From an uncultured Eubacteriales bacterium (GTDB taxonomy: Bacteria; Bacillota; Clostridia; Lachnospirales; Lachnospiraceae): a DNA stretch of 64,000 nucleotides. The DNA lies in assembly GCA_900542465.1 (NCBI GenBank), contig UQNS01000004.1, positions 1-64,000 of the forward strand, written 5' to 3'. The stretch's first letter is position 1. Every line of letters begins with the position of its first letter. The position numbers and the translations under genes were made by a program. A model generated the notes under the pieces. The model made no database searches. It had not been told where the DNA came from and saw nothing but the letters and a program-made list of their open reading frames with translations. Positions 1 through 8,437 of the stretch are shown in pieces.

Positions 1-17
1 ATCTCTTACCTTTCGAT

Positions 18-58
18 AAAAAAGGGAGCGTGCCAAGTTGGCACACTCCCTGATTTTT
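18..58. terminator. Bidirectional hairpin terminator after the SulP gene
   Basis: A GC-rich stem (GGGAG-GTGCC pairing with GGCAC-CTCCC around a short loop) is flanked by an A-run on one side and a T-run on the other. It lies directly after the stop codon of the minus-strand transporter gene and can also stop transcription entering from the left. Confidence 0.85.
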
Positions 59-64
59 TTAACT

Positions 65-2293
65 CTAAGTTAAATTATCTTCGTTTATCTCAAGATCAAC
101 ATCCTTCTTGATCTCAAAATAAGCTTTTCTTAGTCTTTCATTTAATTCCGGATTAGAGACTTTAAGATCTTTTAAATGACGCCTGCGTATCTTCCACAAT
201 TTTTCATAGCCCTTGGGATATTCTTTCTTAAATTTATTGGCCATCTTAAATCTATGTTTTACCAATAATTTAAGGTTCTCATAATCCATCTGGGAAAGCT
301 TGTTTTCCAGATCACCTCTTCTGCTCTCTATTTCCTCACTCAGCGCTTCTGTGGACACGCCAAACTTCTTGGCAATGCTGTCCATATTCAGTTCCAGACG
401 GTCCAGAAGCTCATCTTCGTCTATTTCATTTAAGCTTCCATAGAATATCTTAGATACTGCATCCTTAATGTCAGACTTATCGAGCTCTTTTTTATTCTCC
501 AGCTGGCTTTCAATTGCTGAAGATAACTTTTTATACAGCTCTGCCTTTTTTTCTTCCGCTTCATCTCCATATGCCCACTCAGTCTCAGCTATCAGATCAG
601 CTGATTCCTGATTAGCAAGGCATACTATATTGCCGCTTTCTTCAAACGGATAGGGTCTTTCCATTCCATATTCTTTTAAGGCAAGCTCTATGTTCATTCT
701 TACAGCACCCTCGTCTATAAGTTCCCTGACTCCGTATTCCCTTAACTGGTTATTGAGTTTTGAAACATGACCTGTCATATAGAAATGTATCCCTTTTTCC
801 CTGTACATGTGGTACATCTTCATGATGTATTCAGCTGATGCTATATCAATGTTGCCTACTCCTGCAGCATTTAATATAACGACTTTTGTATCAGGGCCTA
901 TTTCTTTGTTTATATCGCTTTCTATAGTTTCCACATTTGCAAAAAATATGTTCCCGGAAAACTGGTAGATGACTACATCTTTTATTTTTCTGGCATCTTT
1001 AAACACCTCCAGATCATAAAAACCCGGACGAGATGGAATAACACCTAAAAACGCTCTCGGAGGAACGATACTTCTCATTGCAACAACAAGAAAAGACAGA
1101 ACTACTCCTATCACTACTCCTATAATCGTTCCAAAGAATAGGACTCCCAAAAAAGCCCCCCAGAAAATAAAAAATTCCGCTTTATTGGCTTTCCAGAATT
1201 TCTCCAGCAGTTCAAATTCTGTAGCACCTATAAGTGCACATATTACTATCGAAGTAAGGAGCGGTACCGGCAGGTAACCTATCATCCCGGTGCCAAAGAG
1301 GAGTACCATGACCATAAATCCTGCCGCTGTAAATGACATAATATGGGATTTGGCTCCAAACTGTCTCGCCAGACCTGTCCTGGAAACGGATCCGTTAATA
1401 GGACACGCTCCAACGGCAGCTCCCGCAAAGTTAGCCAGGGAGTATGCCAGGACATCTCTTTCCGTGTTTAACTTATAGTTATCATTCATTGCATTTCCGC
1501 GTGATGCCAGCAACGATTCTGCCGTAATAACGATAGCGATAGTAAGAGATGGAAAAATTATATTTGCAATACTGACAGAATGAAGATCCGGCATAATAAG
1601 TTCAGGCAGCCCCGGAGCTACATGCGGAAGAAGGGAAACACCGTATTTTGCCAGATCCGCTTTCCATGTAATAAATGCACCGACGAACATCATAACGATA
1701 GGCATCGGAAATCTGGGCGCCAGCTTTTTACATACTAATATGGAAGCGATCGTTATTACACTAAGCATGAGTGAGACCTTATTGAAAAATACCTTGCTCT
1801 CAATAATATGCTTTACAAGTTCTATTATTTCCCCATGGCCTGAAGCTCCTCCAAATGTTTTCGGCACCTGCATCAGAATGATCTCAACACATATTCCTGA
1901 TACAAAACCTCCCATTACCGAAGTTGAAATGAATTTAACGACCTTTCCGGCTTTTAGAAAATAAAATACCAGCAGCCAGCATCCTGTTGCCACAGTAATC
2001 ACAGGAATCACTCTTATCGCTTCATCACTTCCCGAAACGATCCCCAGATTGGTCAGCAGTCCTCCCGTCAACGCTGCCGGAGCCGCATCCACCCCAAACA
2101 CAAAATCACTGGTAGTGGTGATCAGAGCATATACGATTATTGGCAGTACAGACCCATATAGTCCATAGATCATAGGAAGACCGGCGATCTGTGCATACCC
2201 CATAGATATTGGTATAGAAATAAGAGCAACTATTATGCCGGCTATTATATCCTTTCCAATATCTTTTTTTTTATAGTTCGGAATTTTTCTCAT
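65..2293 (-). CDS. SulP-family anion transporter with STAS domain and long C-terminal extension
   Basis: A 742-residue inner-membrane protein. The first ~430 residues are a polytopic SulP/SLC26 transport domain (start MRKIPNYKKKDIGKDIIAGI, with the usual SIPISMGYAQIAGLP segment). A STAS-type domain follows at about 455-570. SulP proteins move sulfate, bicarbonate or related anions; the substrate cannot be read here. Most bacterial members end after the STAS domain near 550-600 residues, but this one carries ~170 further residues, charged and predicted helical, ending LEINEDNLT. The ATG has a GAGGAAA ribosome binding site. It is transcribed divergently from the methyltransferase gene and ends at a strong terminator, so it is probably monocistronic. 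Confidence 0.85.
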   Translation of the reverse strand: MRKIPNYKKKDIGKDIIAGIIVALISIPISMGYAQIAGLPMIYGLYGSVLPIIVYALITTTSDFVFGVDAAPAALTGGLLTNLGIVSGSDEAIRVIPVITVATGCWLLVFYFLKAGKVVKFISTSVMGGFVSGICVEIILMQVPKTFGGASGHGEIIELVKHIIESKVFFNKVSLMLSVITIASILVCKKLAPRFPMPIVMMFVGAFITWKADLAKYGVSLLPHVAPGLPELIMPDLHSVSIANIIFPSLTIAIVITAESLLASRGNAMNDNYKLNTERDVLAYSLANFAGAAVGACPINGSVSRTGLARQFGAKSHIMSFTAAGFMVMVLLFGTGMIGYLPVPLLTSIVICALIGATEFELLEKFWKANKAEFFIFWGAFLGVLFFGTIIGVVIGVVLSFLVVAMRSIVPPRAFLGVIPSRPGFYDLEVFKDARKIKDVVIYQFSGNIFFANVETIESDINKEIGPDTKVVILNAAGVGNIDIASAEYIMKMYHMYREKGIHFYMTGHVSKLNNQLREYGVRELIDEGAVRMNIELALKEYGMERPYPFEESGNIVCLANQESADLIAETEWAYGDEAEEKKAELYKKLSSAIESQLENKKELDKSDIKDAVSKIFYGSLNEIDEDELLDRLELNMDSIAKKFGVSTEALSEEIESRRGDLENKLSQMDYENLKLLVKHRFKMANKFKKEYPKGYEKLWKIRRRHLKDLKVSNPELNERLRKAYFEIKKDVDLEINEDNLT

Positions 2294-2432
2294 GATATTT
2301 CCTCGTGTTTCTACAGCATTACTAATTCTAGCAATTATAACACAATTTTTTATTAAAACATGTTATACTTTAGCCCGGCCATATTCACAGATGTTTTATA
2401 TAATTATTTTCATAAATAATCAGAGGGTAAAA

Positions 2433-3311
2433 ATGTTTATTTCAGAAAATTGGAAAGATTATGAAGTTATCGATACTTCAAATGGCGAAAAACTGGAACG
2501 ATGGGGAAAATACACGCTTGTAAGGCCTGATCCGCAGGTCATATGGGATACTCCGAAAATTCTTGGCGGATGGAAAAAGCCTAACGCTCACTATCACCGC
2601 AGCGCTAAAGGCGGCGGAGAGTGGGAATTTATCGATCTTCCGGAGCAATGGACTATCAACTATGAATGCAAATACTTTGACTCTCCGTTAACTTTTAACT
2701 TAAAGCCTTTCTCCTTTAAACATACCGGTCTCTTCCCTGAACAAGCTGTCAACTGGGACTGGGTCGCCCAAAATATAAGGACTGCAGGAAGGTCCGTCAA
2801 GGTCCTTAACCTGTTCGCATATACAGGCGGAGCAACTTTAGCCGCTGCTGCTGCCGGTGCCAGTGTTACTCATGTCGACGCTTCCAAGGGTATGGTCGCA
2901 TGGGCTAAAGAAAATGCAGCTTATTCCGGCTTAGCAGACAGACCTGTAAGATGGCTTGTCGATGACTGTGTTAAATTCGTGGAAAGAGAGATTCGACGCG
3001 GAAATAAGTATGATGCAATTATTATGGATCCACCATCCTACGGACGCGGACCAAAAGGAGAGATCTGGAAAATAGAGGACAATATCTACCATCTTATAAA
3101 ATTGTGCAGTCAGATCCTTTCTGACAAGCCTTTACTGTTTTTAATAAACTCTTATACGACCGGCCTTCAGCCTGCTGTACTTACATATATGCTTTCAACC
3201 GCTTTGAAAGACTTTAACGGCACTATTGAATCTGACGAGATAGGCCTGCCTGTATCCTGTAATGGACTTGTTCTTCCTTGCGGGGCCAGCGGCCGTTTCC
3301 TTTCAAAATAA
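2433..3311 (+). CDS. Class I SAM-dependent methyltransferase (RlmI/RlmK-like, probably rRNA)
   Basis: A 292-residue cytoplasmic methyltransferase. The SAM-binding motif I is LNLFAYTGG at 125-133, followed by acidic VDASKG. The catalytic-type DPPSYGRG motif is at about 199-206, typical of the rRNA cytosine-C5/guanine methyltransferases related to RlmI and RlmK. The frame is open 47 codons further upstream, but that stretch overlaps the divergent transporter start, is hydrophobic, and lacks family similarity. I chose the ATG preceded by AGAGG because the protein then begins MFISENWKDYEVIDT as in relatives. The exact target nucleotide cannot be read from sequence. A hairpin terminator follows closely. 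Confidence 0.82.
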   Translation: MFISENWKDYEVIDTSNGEKLERWGKYTLVRPDPQVIWDTPKILGGWKKPNAHYHRSAKGGGEWEFIDLPEQWTINYECKYFDSPLTFNLKPFSFKHTGLFPEQAVNWDWVAQNIRTAGRSVKVLNLFAYTGGATLAAAAAGASVTHVDASKGMVAWAKENAAYSGLADRPVRWLVDDCVKFVEREIRRGNKYDAIIMDPPSYGRGPKGEIWKIEDNIYHLIKLCSQILSDKPLLFLINSYTTGLQPAVLTYMLSTALKDFNGTIESDEIGLPVSCNGLVLPCGASGRFLSK

Positions 3312-3323
3312 TTTTTCAGAACT

Positions 3324-3358
3324 AAAAAAACCGTCCTTTTCAAAAGAACGGTTTTTTT
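3324..3358. terminator. Bidirectional hairpin terminator
   Basis: AAAAAAACCGT and ACGGTTTTTTT form a stem with flanking A and T runs. It follows the methyltransferase stop by 12 bases and, read the other way, would end a minus-strand transcript covering the gene-free region to the right. Confidence 0.8.
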
Positions 3359-3610
3359 AGTTTAGGAGCAGCAATATATCACAAAATGGAGGTTGCAAGA
3401 CTATTGATGCGCGAAAGTAAATACTTCCCAATGCGAGTTGAGCTAGGCTCACATGAAAAAATATTCTATACTACTTTCCAACCATATAATCGGTGGGCAT
3501 ATGGTTGTTTCCTAATGGACTATTAGTCCTTAAACAAAATTGGAGAATAATGCTTCCTACTGATAAGGTAACACCTTAGAGCTAAGATATTCCCCCCTCA
3601 TCTAGTAGGT
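3324..3610 (-). ncRNA. Candidate structured non-coding RNA (family not identified)
   Basis: No credible reading frame fills this stretch, but it is dense in perfect hairpins: CAACCATAT/ATATGGTTG (3479-3487 with 3499-3507), GGACT/AGTCC (3517-3529), TAAGGT/ACCTTA (3564-3578), TGAGC/GCTCA, and an enclosing CCTACT-GAT/ATC-AGTAGG stem (3556-3564 with 3600-3609). On the minus strand a weak promoter (CTTACA, 18 bases, TATATT at 3646-3617) precedes it and a terminator at 3324-3358 follows, giving a transcript of about 290 bases. One stem needs a G-U pair that exists only on the minus strand. The layout suggests a free-standing RNA such as a raiA-type or 6S-type RNA. I cannot confirm either family by eye, and the plus strand is not excluded. 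Confidence 0.5.
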
Positions 3611-3616
3611 GTCTAT

Positions 3617-3646
3617 AATATAACAAGACTCCAAAAGCTCTGTAAG
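3617..3646 (-). promoter_or_regulatory. Possible promoter of the structured RNA
   Basis: On the minus strand CTTACA (4 of 6 consensus bases) is followed after 18 bases by TATATT. Transcription would start about where the outermost RNA stem begins. Only weakly supported. Confidence 0.3.
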
Positions 3647-3660
3647 CCCCCGAGGGGGTA

Positions 3661-3701
3661 AAAAAATAGAAGGTATATTTAAGATATACCTTCTATTTTT
3701 T
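3661..3701. terminator. Bidirectional hairpin terminator after the SPFH gene
   Basis: AGAAGGTATAT pairs with ATATACCTTCT; the stem is flanked by AAAAAATA and TATTTTTT. It lies just downstream of the minus-strand SPFH gene and could also stop a plus-strand transcript from the RNA-like region. A second GC-rich hairpin, GCCCCC/GGGGGT, sits next to it at 3647-3660. Confidence 0.8.
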
Positions 3702-3709
3702 AGATCTTA

Positions 3710-4885
3710 TTAAAATGGTTTTTTAGTTCCGCACTTAGGGCAGAAATTTTCCCCATTCTGAGTTCCGCATTTAGGACAATACCACACTCCGGCTGCTCCT
3801 GCATCCTGACCTGCCGGTGCTGATCCGCCCTGATTATTATTCTGCGGAGGTACTGTCTGTCCTCCGTTGTTTCCATTATTACTGCTCATATTGAAAAGGT
3901 TGGAGACCTGACCGCCTGTTGCTCCCTGAGCGATATTCATCCCTGCAAATCCGATCATTGCACCGCCTTCATTATTCGCTGCATCTTTCATAGCCTGAGC
4001 CTGAGCTCCAACAAGCGTTGCAGCTGCCATATCAGGTGTACGATTGATAGCATTGATCTGGGCATCTCTGATAAGCTTTTCATCTTCTTCTCTTATAGTT
4101 ATAGAAGATACACCAAACTTAACAATCTCAAGACCTCTCTGCTCCTTCCATTCTTCTGTAAGGATCTGGTTAAGGAGCACCGCGATATCATCAGCATGAG
4201 CAGGCACCGCGCTGTATCTAACGCCTTCAGCACTTATCTCAGCGAATGCAGGCTGAAGAGCCGTTAAAAGTTCAGACCTCAGCTGAGGATCTATCTCACT
4301 TCTTTCGTAATCATCTGTTACATTTCCACATACATTGGTGTAAAAAACGATCGGGTCAACGATCTTAAAGGAGTATTCACCAAAACATCTCACTCCGGTA
4401 TCAATATCCAGACCGATATTTCTGTCTACCACTCTGAAAGGGACGGGATTGGCAGTACCATACTTATTTCCCACGATCTCCTTGATGTTTACATAATAGA
4501 CTCTCTGATCATTACCAGTCGCACCGCCAAATGTAAACCTGTGTCCTATTCTTTTAAAGGACTCTAAAAGCCCCTTGCCGAATCCTCCTGTAAACACGGA
4601 TGGTTCCGTCTCAGAATCAAAAACATACTCTCCCGGTTCAGCTGACAGGTCTACTACCTTGCCCTGCTCAACAATGATCATACACTGACCTTCATTAACT
4701 GCGATCACAGATCCTGATGAGATAATATTATCTTCTGCCTTTGTATTAGAAGATCTGCCAGACTGACGTTTCTCACCTTTTTTTAATAAAATATCAGGCG
4801 ATAATGAATCACAATAAAAATACTCTTTCCACTGATCAGCAAGTACTCCGCCAACTGAACCAGCAAGTGCTTTAATTAACCCCAT
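3710..4885 (-). CDS. SPFH-domain protein with C-terminal zinc ribbon
   Basis: A 391-residue protein starting MGLIKALAGSVGGVLADQWK, an amphipathic N-terminus typical of the YdjI/'virion core protein-like' branch of the SPFH (band 7/stomatin-like) family. The SPFH fold covers about 60-300. A low-complexity Gly/Asn/Gln linker follows, and the last ~25 residues form a double CxxC zinc ribbon (CPKCG...CPKCG). Such proteins are membrane-associated scaffolds implicated in envelope stress. I chose this ATG because AGAGAGG lies upstream and the protein then begins as relatives do; an open frame upstream is rich in hydrophobic codons and lacks an SD. It lies 118 bases after the wall-protein gene and ends at a terminator. 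Confidence 0.8.
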   Translation of the reverse strand: MGLIKALAGSVGGVLADQWKEYFYCDSLSPDILLKKGEKRQSGRSSNTKAEDNIISSGSVIAVNEGQCMIIVEQGKVVDLSAEPGEYVFDSETEPSVFTGGFGKGLLESFKRIGHRFTFGGATGNDQRVYYVNIKEIVGNKYGTANPVPFRVVDRNIGLDIDTGVRCFGEYSFKIVDPIVFYTNVCGNVTDDYERSEIDPQLRSELLTALQPAFAEISAEGVRYSAVPAHADDIAVLLNQILTEEWKEQRGLEIVKFGVSSITIREEDEKLIRDAQINAINRTPDMAAATLVGAQAQAMKDAANNEGGAMIGFAGMNIAQGATGGQVSNLFNMSSNNGNNGGQTVPPQNNNQGGSAPAGQDAGAAGVWYCPKCGTQNGENFCPKCGTKKPF

Positions 4886-5003
4886 TCCAATTCCTCTCTT
4901 AGTCTTGGATCGACCTAAAACATTTATTTGAATTGTTACTATCCTTATTCTATACGAAAAAATATAATTTAAAAAGGGGTAGAATAACATATAAAGGACA
5001 TTG

Positions 5004-6986
5004 TTATTCACCTTTCTTCTTCAAAACAAGGACAAGCACTGAGCTGCCGCAGGCCGCTACCAGCAGCATATAAAGCGGAAGTCTGTTTTCATCTCCTGTT
5101 TGCGGATATTTTACCGTCTTGCTTCCTGTCGATATCTTTCGTTTTCCCACACCATTATTACTTCTTTTTAGTTCCTTTATCTTCAACGGCTTATAGATCA
5201 CTGTATGATCCTTTACCTTGCTTTTATGATCCACTTTTACAGCTTCCACGACTTCTTTATCAGGCTTATAGCCGGATATGTCCGGAGATCTTACTTCTTT
5301 CATCTCACCTTCTGTCCAGTCACTATAAATGATCTTTCTGGTAACATAATTGAATCTGGCATTTCGGTTTATTTTACAAAGCTGATCTACATCTTTTCCG
5401 GCCTTGTCACCCTTTTCAAACTTATAGCTTATCACTCGCTTAAACGACTTATTAAGATCCCTTTCATCAAGCCCCTTTTCATAAACGACTTCTTTTCTGG
5501 GCGTCCTGTCTCCCGCCTTCTTAGGTCGGTCCCACGCAATATCCTCTGTGTGATGTTTTAATACTACCGTATATGCCTGATCCACGCTTCCATCCATATC
5601 AAAGACTCCACTTCCATCATCCGGATAGTCACTTGAGACGAAGTCATAACCTTTTTCATAAAAACTCTTTATGGCAGGAGCCGTGCTGTATTTGATCTCT
5701 TCTCCACCATGTCCCTCCAGTTCATCACTTTTTAAAAGTTTATTATCCATGTCTCCATCGACGTAGTTAATAATTCCTTTTTGCATCTCTTCATTTGTCA
5801 CTTTTAATCTATGCCTTGTGATATCGATTTTTTCCATTTTACAAACAGGTTCATTAAATTCCATTCCCGATGGACCAAATGATACCATGGACCAGTTAAC
5901 ACCCTTACTGTTATCGTCCAGACTTTCCCAGGCTATCTCCTGATGACTCACACCTCTGCACAAGAACAGGGCCCATCCTCTTGTCTCTGAAGGCTCGAGC
6001 ATAACGGTCCCCACCGCGCTGTCACCCTCCTGTAGAACGGTCGTATCTTTCGAAAGAAGTGTTCTGTTAGTATTAGCTATGGTTATTTTCTGGTTCAGAT
6101 CCAGATCCATTGAGTTGTATAATATATCAAGCCTGACCGGATCCCCTGTTTCTGACTCAAAATAGTCTATATCCCACACCACTTTCTTTATATCTCCGAA
6201 ACTCGTCCAGGATCCGTCTCTGCCAAAGCCCGCAATGTCCATCCCGCTGTTTCCGCTTCTGACCAGACTTTTTACCGTAAAAACAACATCTGTCATTTTC
6301 CCGGTCTTCTTGTCTCTGATAGCCTTTTCAAATGTAAATACATCTCCTTCTTTGACTCTGTATATTCCTCCCTCGCTCTCCGTCTTATCGGCATAGTACA
6401 TAAGGAAACTACCGTCATTGCCCGTAATATCCGGATAGTATTTGGACCTGTACTTTTCCACCTCCTCAGAGCTTACCCTCTCTGAACGAGCCCGAAAGGA
6501 CTGGCATCTGCCTATATTCAGATCATTTACGAAAGCATAGTTAAACTTTTGGTTATTATTAAGAAAATCTATTATTTTTCCCTTATCAAATCCCGACTTA
6601 TACTTGCTGAGCAAGTATTGGGGATCATTACTCTTTTTAATAAATTCCTTATTATGTTCTTTCTGTTTTTTTACCGCTTCTCTAAGCGCGGTCAGCTGCT
6701 TACCGTTGTTAAGATATATCTCATCCTGCCTTGCTGTTTTATCCTTAAACAAGCTTTCTACATCAACATTTTTTATATTGATATTTAAATTATCCACTTT
6801 TTTAGCTGCAGCTATCTCCTTATCTAATTCCTCAACAGAAACTTTCACAGATCCTTCTGCCATAGTCGGATCTATACCGGGTCTGGCCATTGAAATGCCA
6901 ACCCCTAAAGCTGTCATTCCTAAACACAGACCCATACCGATAACTATAAATTTCTTTTTTGCCTTGTTACAAGTGATTTTTTTCAT
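5004..6986 (-). CDS. Sortase-anchored cell-surface protein (YPQTG), function unknown
   Basis: A 660-residue secreted protein. The N-terminus has a Lys-rich start and hydrophobic segment (KFIVIGMGLCLGMTALGVGI), that is, a signal peptide. The C-terminus carries a sortase-type sorting signal: YPQTG at about 627, a hydrophobic stretch and KKKGE. The middle (residues 70-600) is charged and probably multidomain beta-rich, with no motif I recognise. The start is the ATG after GAAAGGGG; an upstream open frame lacks a ribosome binding site. It is expected to be covalently linked to peptidoglycan. No sortase gene occurs in the window. Adhesin or envelope roles are possible but unsupported. Confidence 0.75.
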   Translation of the reverse strand: MKKITCNKAKKKFIVIGMGLCLGMTALGVGISMARPGIDPTMAEGSVKVSVEELDKEIAAAKKVDNLNINIKNVDVESLFKDKTARQDEIYLNNGKQLTALREAVKKQKEHNKEFIKKSNDPQYLLSKYKSGFDKGKIIDFLNNNQKFNYAFVNDLNIGRCQSFRARSERVSSEEVEKYRSKYYPDITGNDGSFLMYYADKTESEGGIYRVKEGDVFTFEKAIRDKKTGKMTDVVFTVKSLVRSGNSGMDIAGFGRDGSWTSFGDIKKVVWDIDYFESETGDPVRLDILYNSMDLDLNQKITIANTNRTLLSKDTTVLQEGDSAVGTVMLEPSETRGWALFLCRGVSHQEIAWESLDDNSKGVNWSMVSFGPSGMEFNEPVCKMEKIDITRHRLKVTNEEMQKGIINYVDGDMDNKLLKSDELEGHGGEEIKYSTAPAIKSFYEKGYDFVSSDYPDDGSGVFDMDGSVDQAYTVVLKHHTEDIAWDRPKKAGDRTPRKEVVYEKGLDERDLNKSFKRVISYKFEKGDKAGKDVDQLCKINRNARFNYVTRKIIYSDWTEGEMKEVRSPDISGYKPDKEVVEAVKVDHKSKVKDHTVIYKPLKIKELKRSNNGVGKRKISTGSKTVKYPQTGDENRLPLYMLLVAACGSSVLVLVLKKKGE

Positions 6987-7090
6987 AAAGACCCCTTTCG
7001 TAAAGAAAATACTAAAATCAATGTAATTCCCCTTTAGGCTAAAAACTTCTGAAAAAATGGCGATACGCCTCGAAATAAGATCAAAACAGA

Positions 7091-7126
7091 TAAAAGCATT
7101 CATATTTATCAAAATGAATGCTTTTA
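7091..7126. terminator. Hairpin after hydE
   Basis: A perfect 12-base inverted repeat, AAAAGCATTCAT/ATGAATGCTTTT with a 10-base loop, follows the hydE stop codon. The minus-strand side runs into TTTTATCTGTTTT, consistent with an intrinsic terminator. It also lies upstream of the wall-protein gene. Confidence 0.65.
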
Positions 7127-7174
7127 GATAATAAATATAGCACGCCGTCAATATAGCGTCAATATATAAAATAT

Positions 7175-8227
7175 TTAATTAAAAAATCCTGCACAGTCGC
7201 CCCTGGCGGCATTTATGTGATATCCGGTGCTATTTATCCGATTGGTAAGACATCCTATGCATTCCGCCGCTTCCTCTCCTGTGCATATCTTCCCGTCATA
7301 TAAGGCATATTTAGCCCTTACTCCTTTCGGTGAAAGATTCGGCATAACTACATTGGCCCCCGCTTTAATACCGAGTTCTCTTCCGGTCGGAAAAAGAGTT
7401 CCCAGGGCTGTAGTTGCCGGAAGAAGAACTTCAGGCAGCATTAAACGGACTATTGCCAGAATATGCAGAACATCCTGCAGCTTTCCGGCCCTTTTATCCC
7501 TGAAAGGCGTCTGCTCATGAGGTATAAAAGGTCCCATACCCACCATCTGCGGCTGAAACTCTTTCATGAATAAAAGATCATTAATGATGTGATCCTCAGT
7601 CTGTCCCGGAGATCCGATCATTATCCCTACTCCAACCTGATATCCTATGTCCTTGAGTTCATAAAGGCATTTTTTTCTGGACTCTATACTCTGTCCATGG
7701 GGATGGATGATCCTGTAATGGTCAGGACTGATTGTCTCATGTCTCAGCAAGTATCTGTCAGCGCCTGCATCAAAAAAGGCCTCATAAGACTTTCTCGATT
7801 TTTCCCCTACTGACATCGTAACCGCACAATCAGGAAAGGAATCCTTGATCCTTTTTATTATTCTGCAAAATTTATCATCATCAAAAAAAGGATCCTCCCC
7901 TCCCTGCAGGACAAACGTACGAAATCCAAGATCATATCCTGTTTCAGCACACTCCTGAATCTGATCTTCAGTTAATCTATACCTTTCACAGTCCGGATTG
8001 CCCGCCCTTATTCCGCAATACAGACAGTTCTTGACGCAATAATTACTGAACTCGATAAGGCCACGCGTATATACATCCTTACCATAGGAAACCTCTCTTA
8101 CTTCCCTGGCATTTTCGTATAAAAACTCTTCATCTTCCGGACAGAGACCTTTAAGGATCTGCCTAAACTCTTCTCTGTCCAATATCTGATCTTGTCTAAG
8201 TCTGATGATCAAATCTCTGTTAGTCAT
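7175..8227 (-). CDS. hydE: [FeFe]-hydrogenase maturase HydE (radical SAM)
   Basis: A 350-residue radical SAM enzyme. The CxxxCxxC cluster motif (CVKNCLYC) is at 64-71, followed by GIR and the FVLQGGEDP segment characteristic of HydE/PylB/BioB relatives. The C-terminal half has the family signatures GMGPFIPHEQTP and NVVMPNLSP. HydE works with HydG and HydF to build the diiron subcluster of the H-cluster. The ATG is preceded by a GGGGGG ribosome binding site. Its partners hydF and hydA are about 15-20 kb away in this window, transcribed in the same direction, and hydG is absent here. PylB is the main alternative, unlikely given the hydrogenase genes nearby. Confidence 0.9.
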   Translation of the reverse strand: MTNRDLIIRLRQDQILDREEFRQILKGLCPEDEEFLYENAREVREVSYGKDVYTRGLIEFSNYCVKNCLYCGIRAGNPDCERYRLTEDQIQECAETGYDLGFRTFVLQGGEDPFFDDDKFCRIIKRIKDSFPDCAVTMSVGEKSRKSYEAFFDAGADRYLLRHETISPDHYRIIHPHGQSIESRKKCLYELKDIGYQVGVGIMIGSPGQTEDHIINDLLFMKEFQPQMVGMGPFIPHEQTPFRDKRAGKLQDVLHILAIVRLMLPEVLLPATTALGTLFPTGRELGIKAGANVVMPNLSPKGVRAKYALYDGKICTGEEAAECIGCLTNRINSTGYHINAARGDCAGFFN

Positions 8228-8393
8228 ACTGTCCCCCCGGTAAATTGAGTTTTTCTTAATCAGCCTTGATGTTAGCATAAAAAATCTCCCTAAACAATTA
8301 AAATCTGGTGCCTGTTTTTATAATTATTTTGGGCCTTACTTTCAGGGCCAGATGGTCATATACTCTTGTTGAGATTTCATCTTATACTACTAC

Positions 8394-8427
8394 AAAAACA
8401 GCCAGGCTTATGCCTGGCTGTTTTTGT
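8394..8427. terminator. Bidirectional hairpin terminator
   Basis: AAAAACAGCCAGGC pairs with GCCTGGCTGTTTTT around a TTAT loop. It closes the murT-gatD-lipoprotein operon just downstream of its last gene. The 150 bases from here to hydE hold no other gene. Confidence 0.88.
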
Positions 8428-8437
8428 TTATACCTTA

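Noticed and set aside
2292..2432. N-terminal 47-residue extension of the methyltransferase
   Set aside because: Overlaps the divergent transporter start and promoter region, and the internal ATG has a good SD and family-like start.
3361..3660. T-box or tmRNA
   Set aside because: No AGGGTGG T-box sequence, no aminoacyl-tRNA synthetase or amino-acid gene downstream, and no tRNA-like ends or tag frame of tmRNA.
5205..5561. A 118-codon plus-strand frame inside the wall-protein gene
   Set aside because: Antisense shadow of a gene with signal peptide and sorting signal; no SD.
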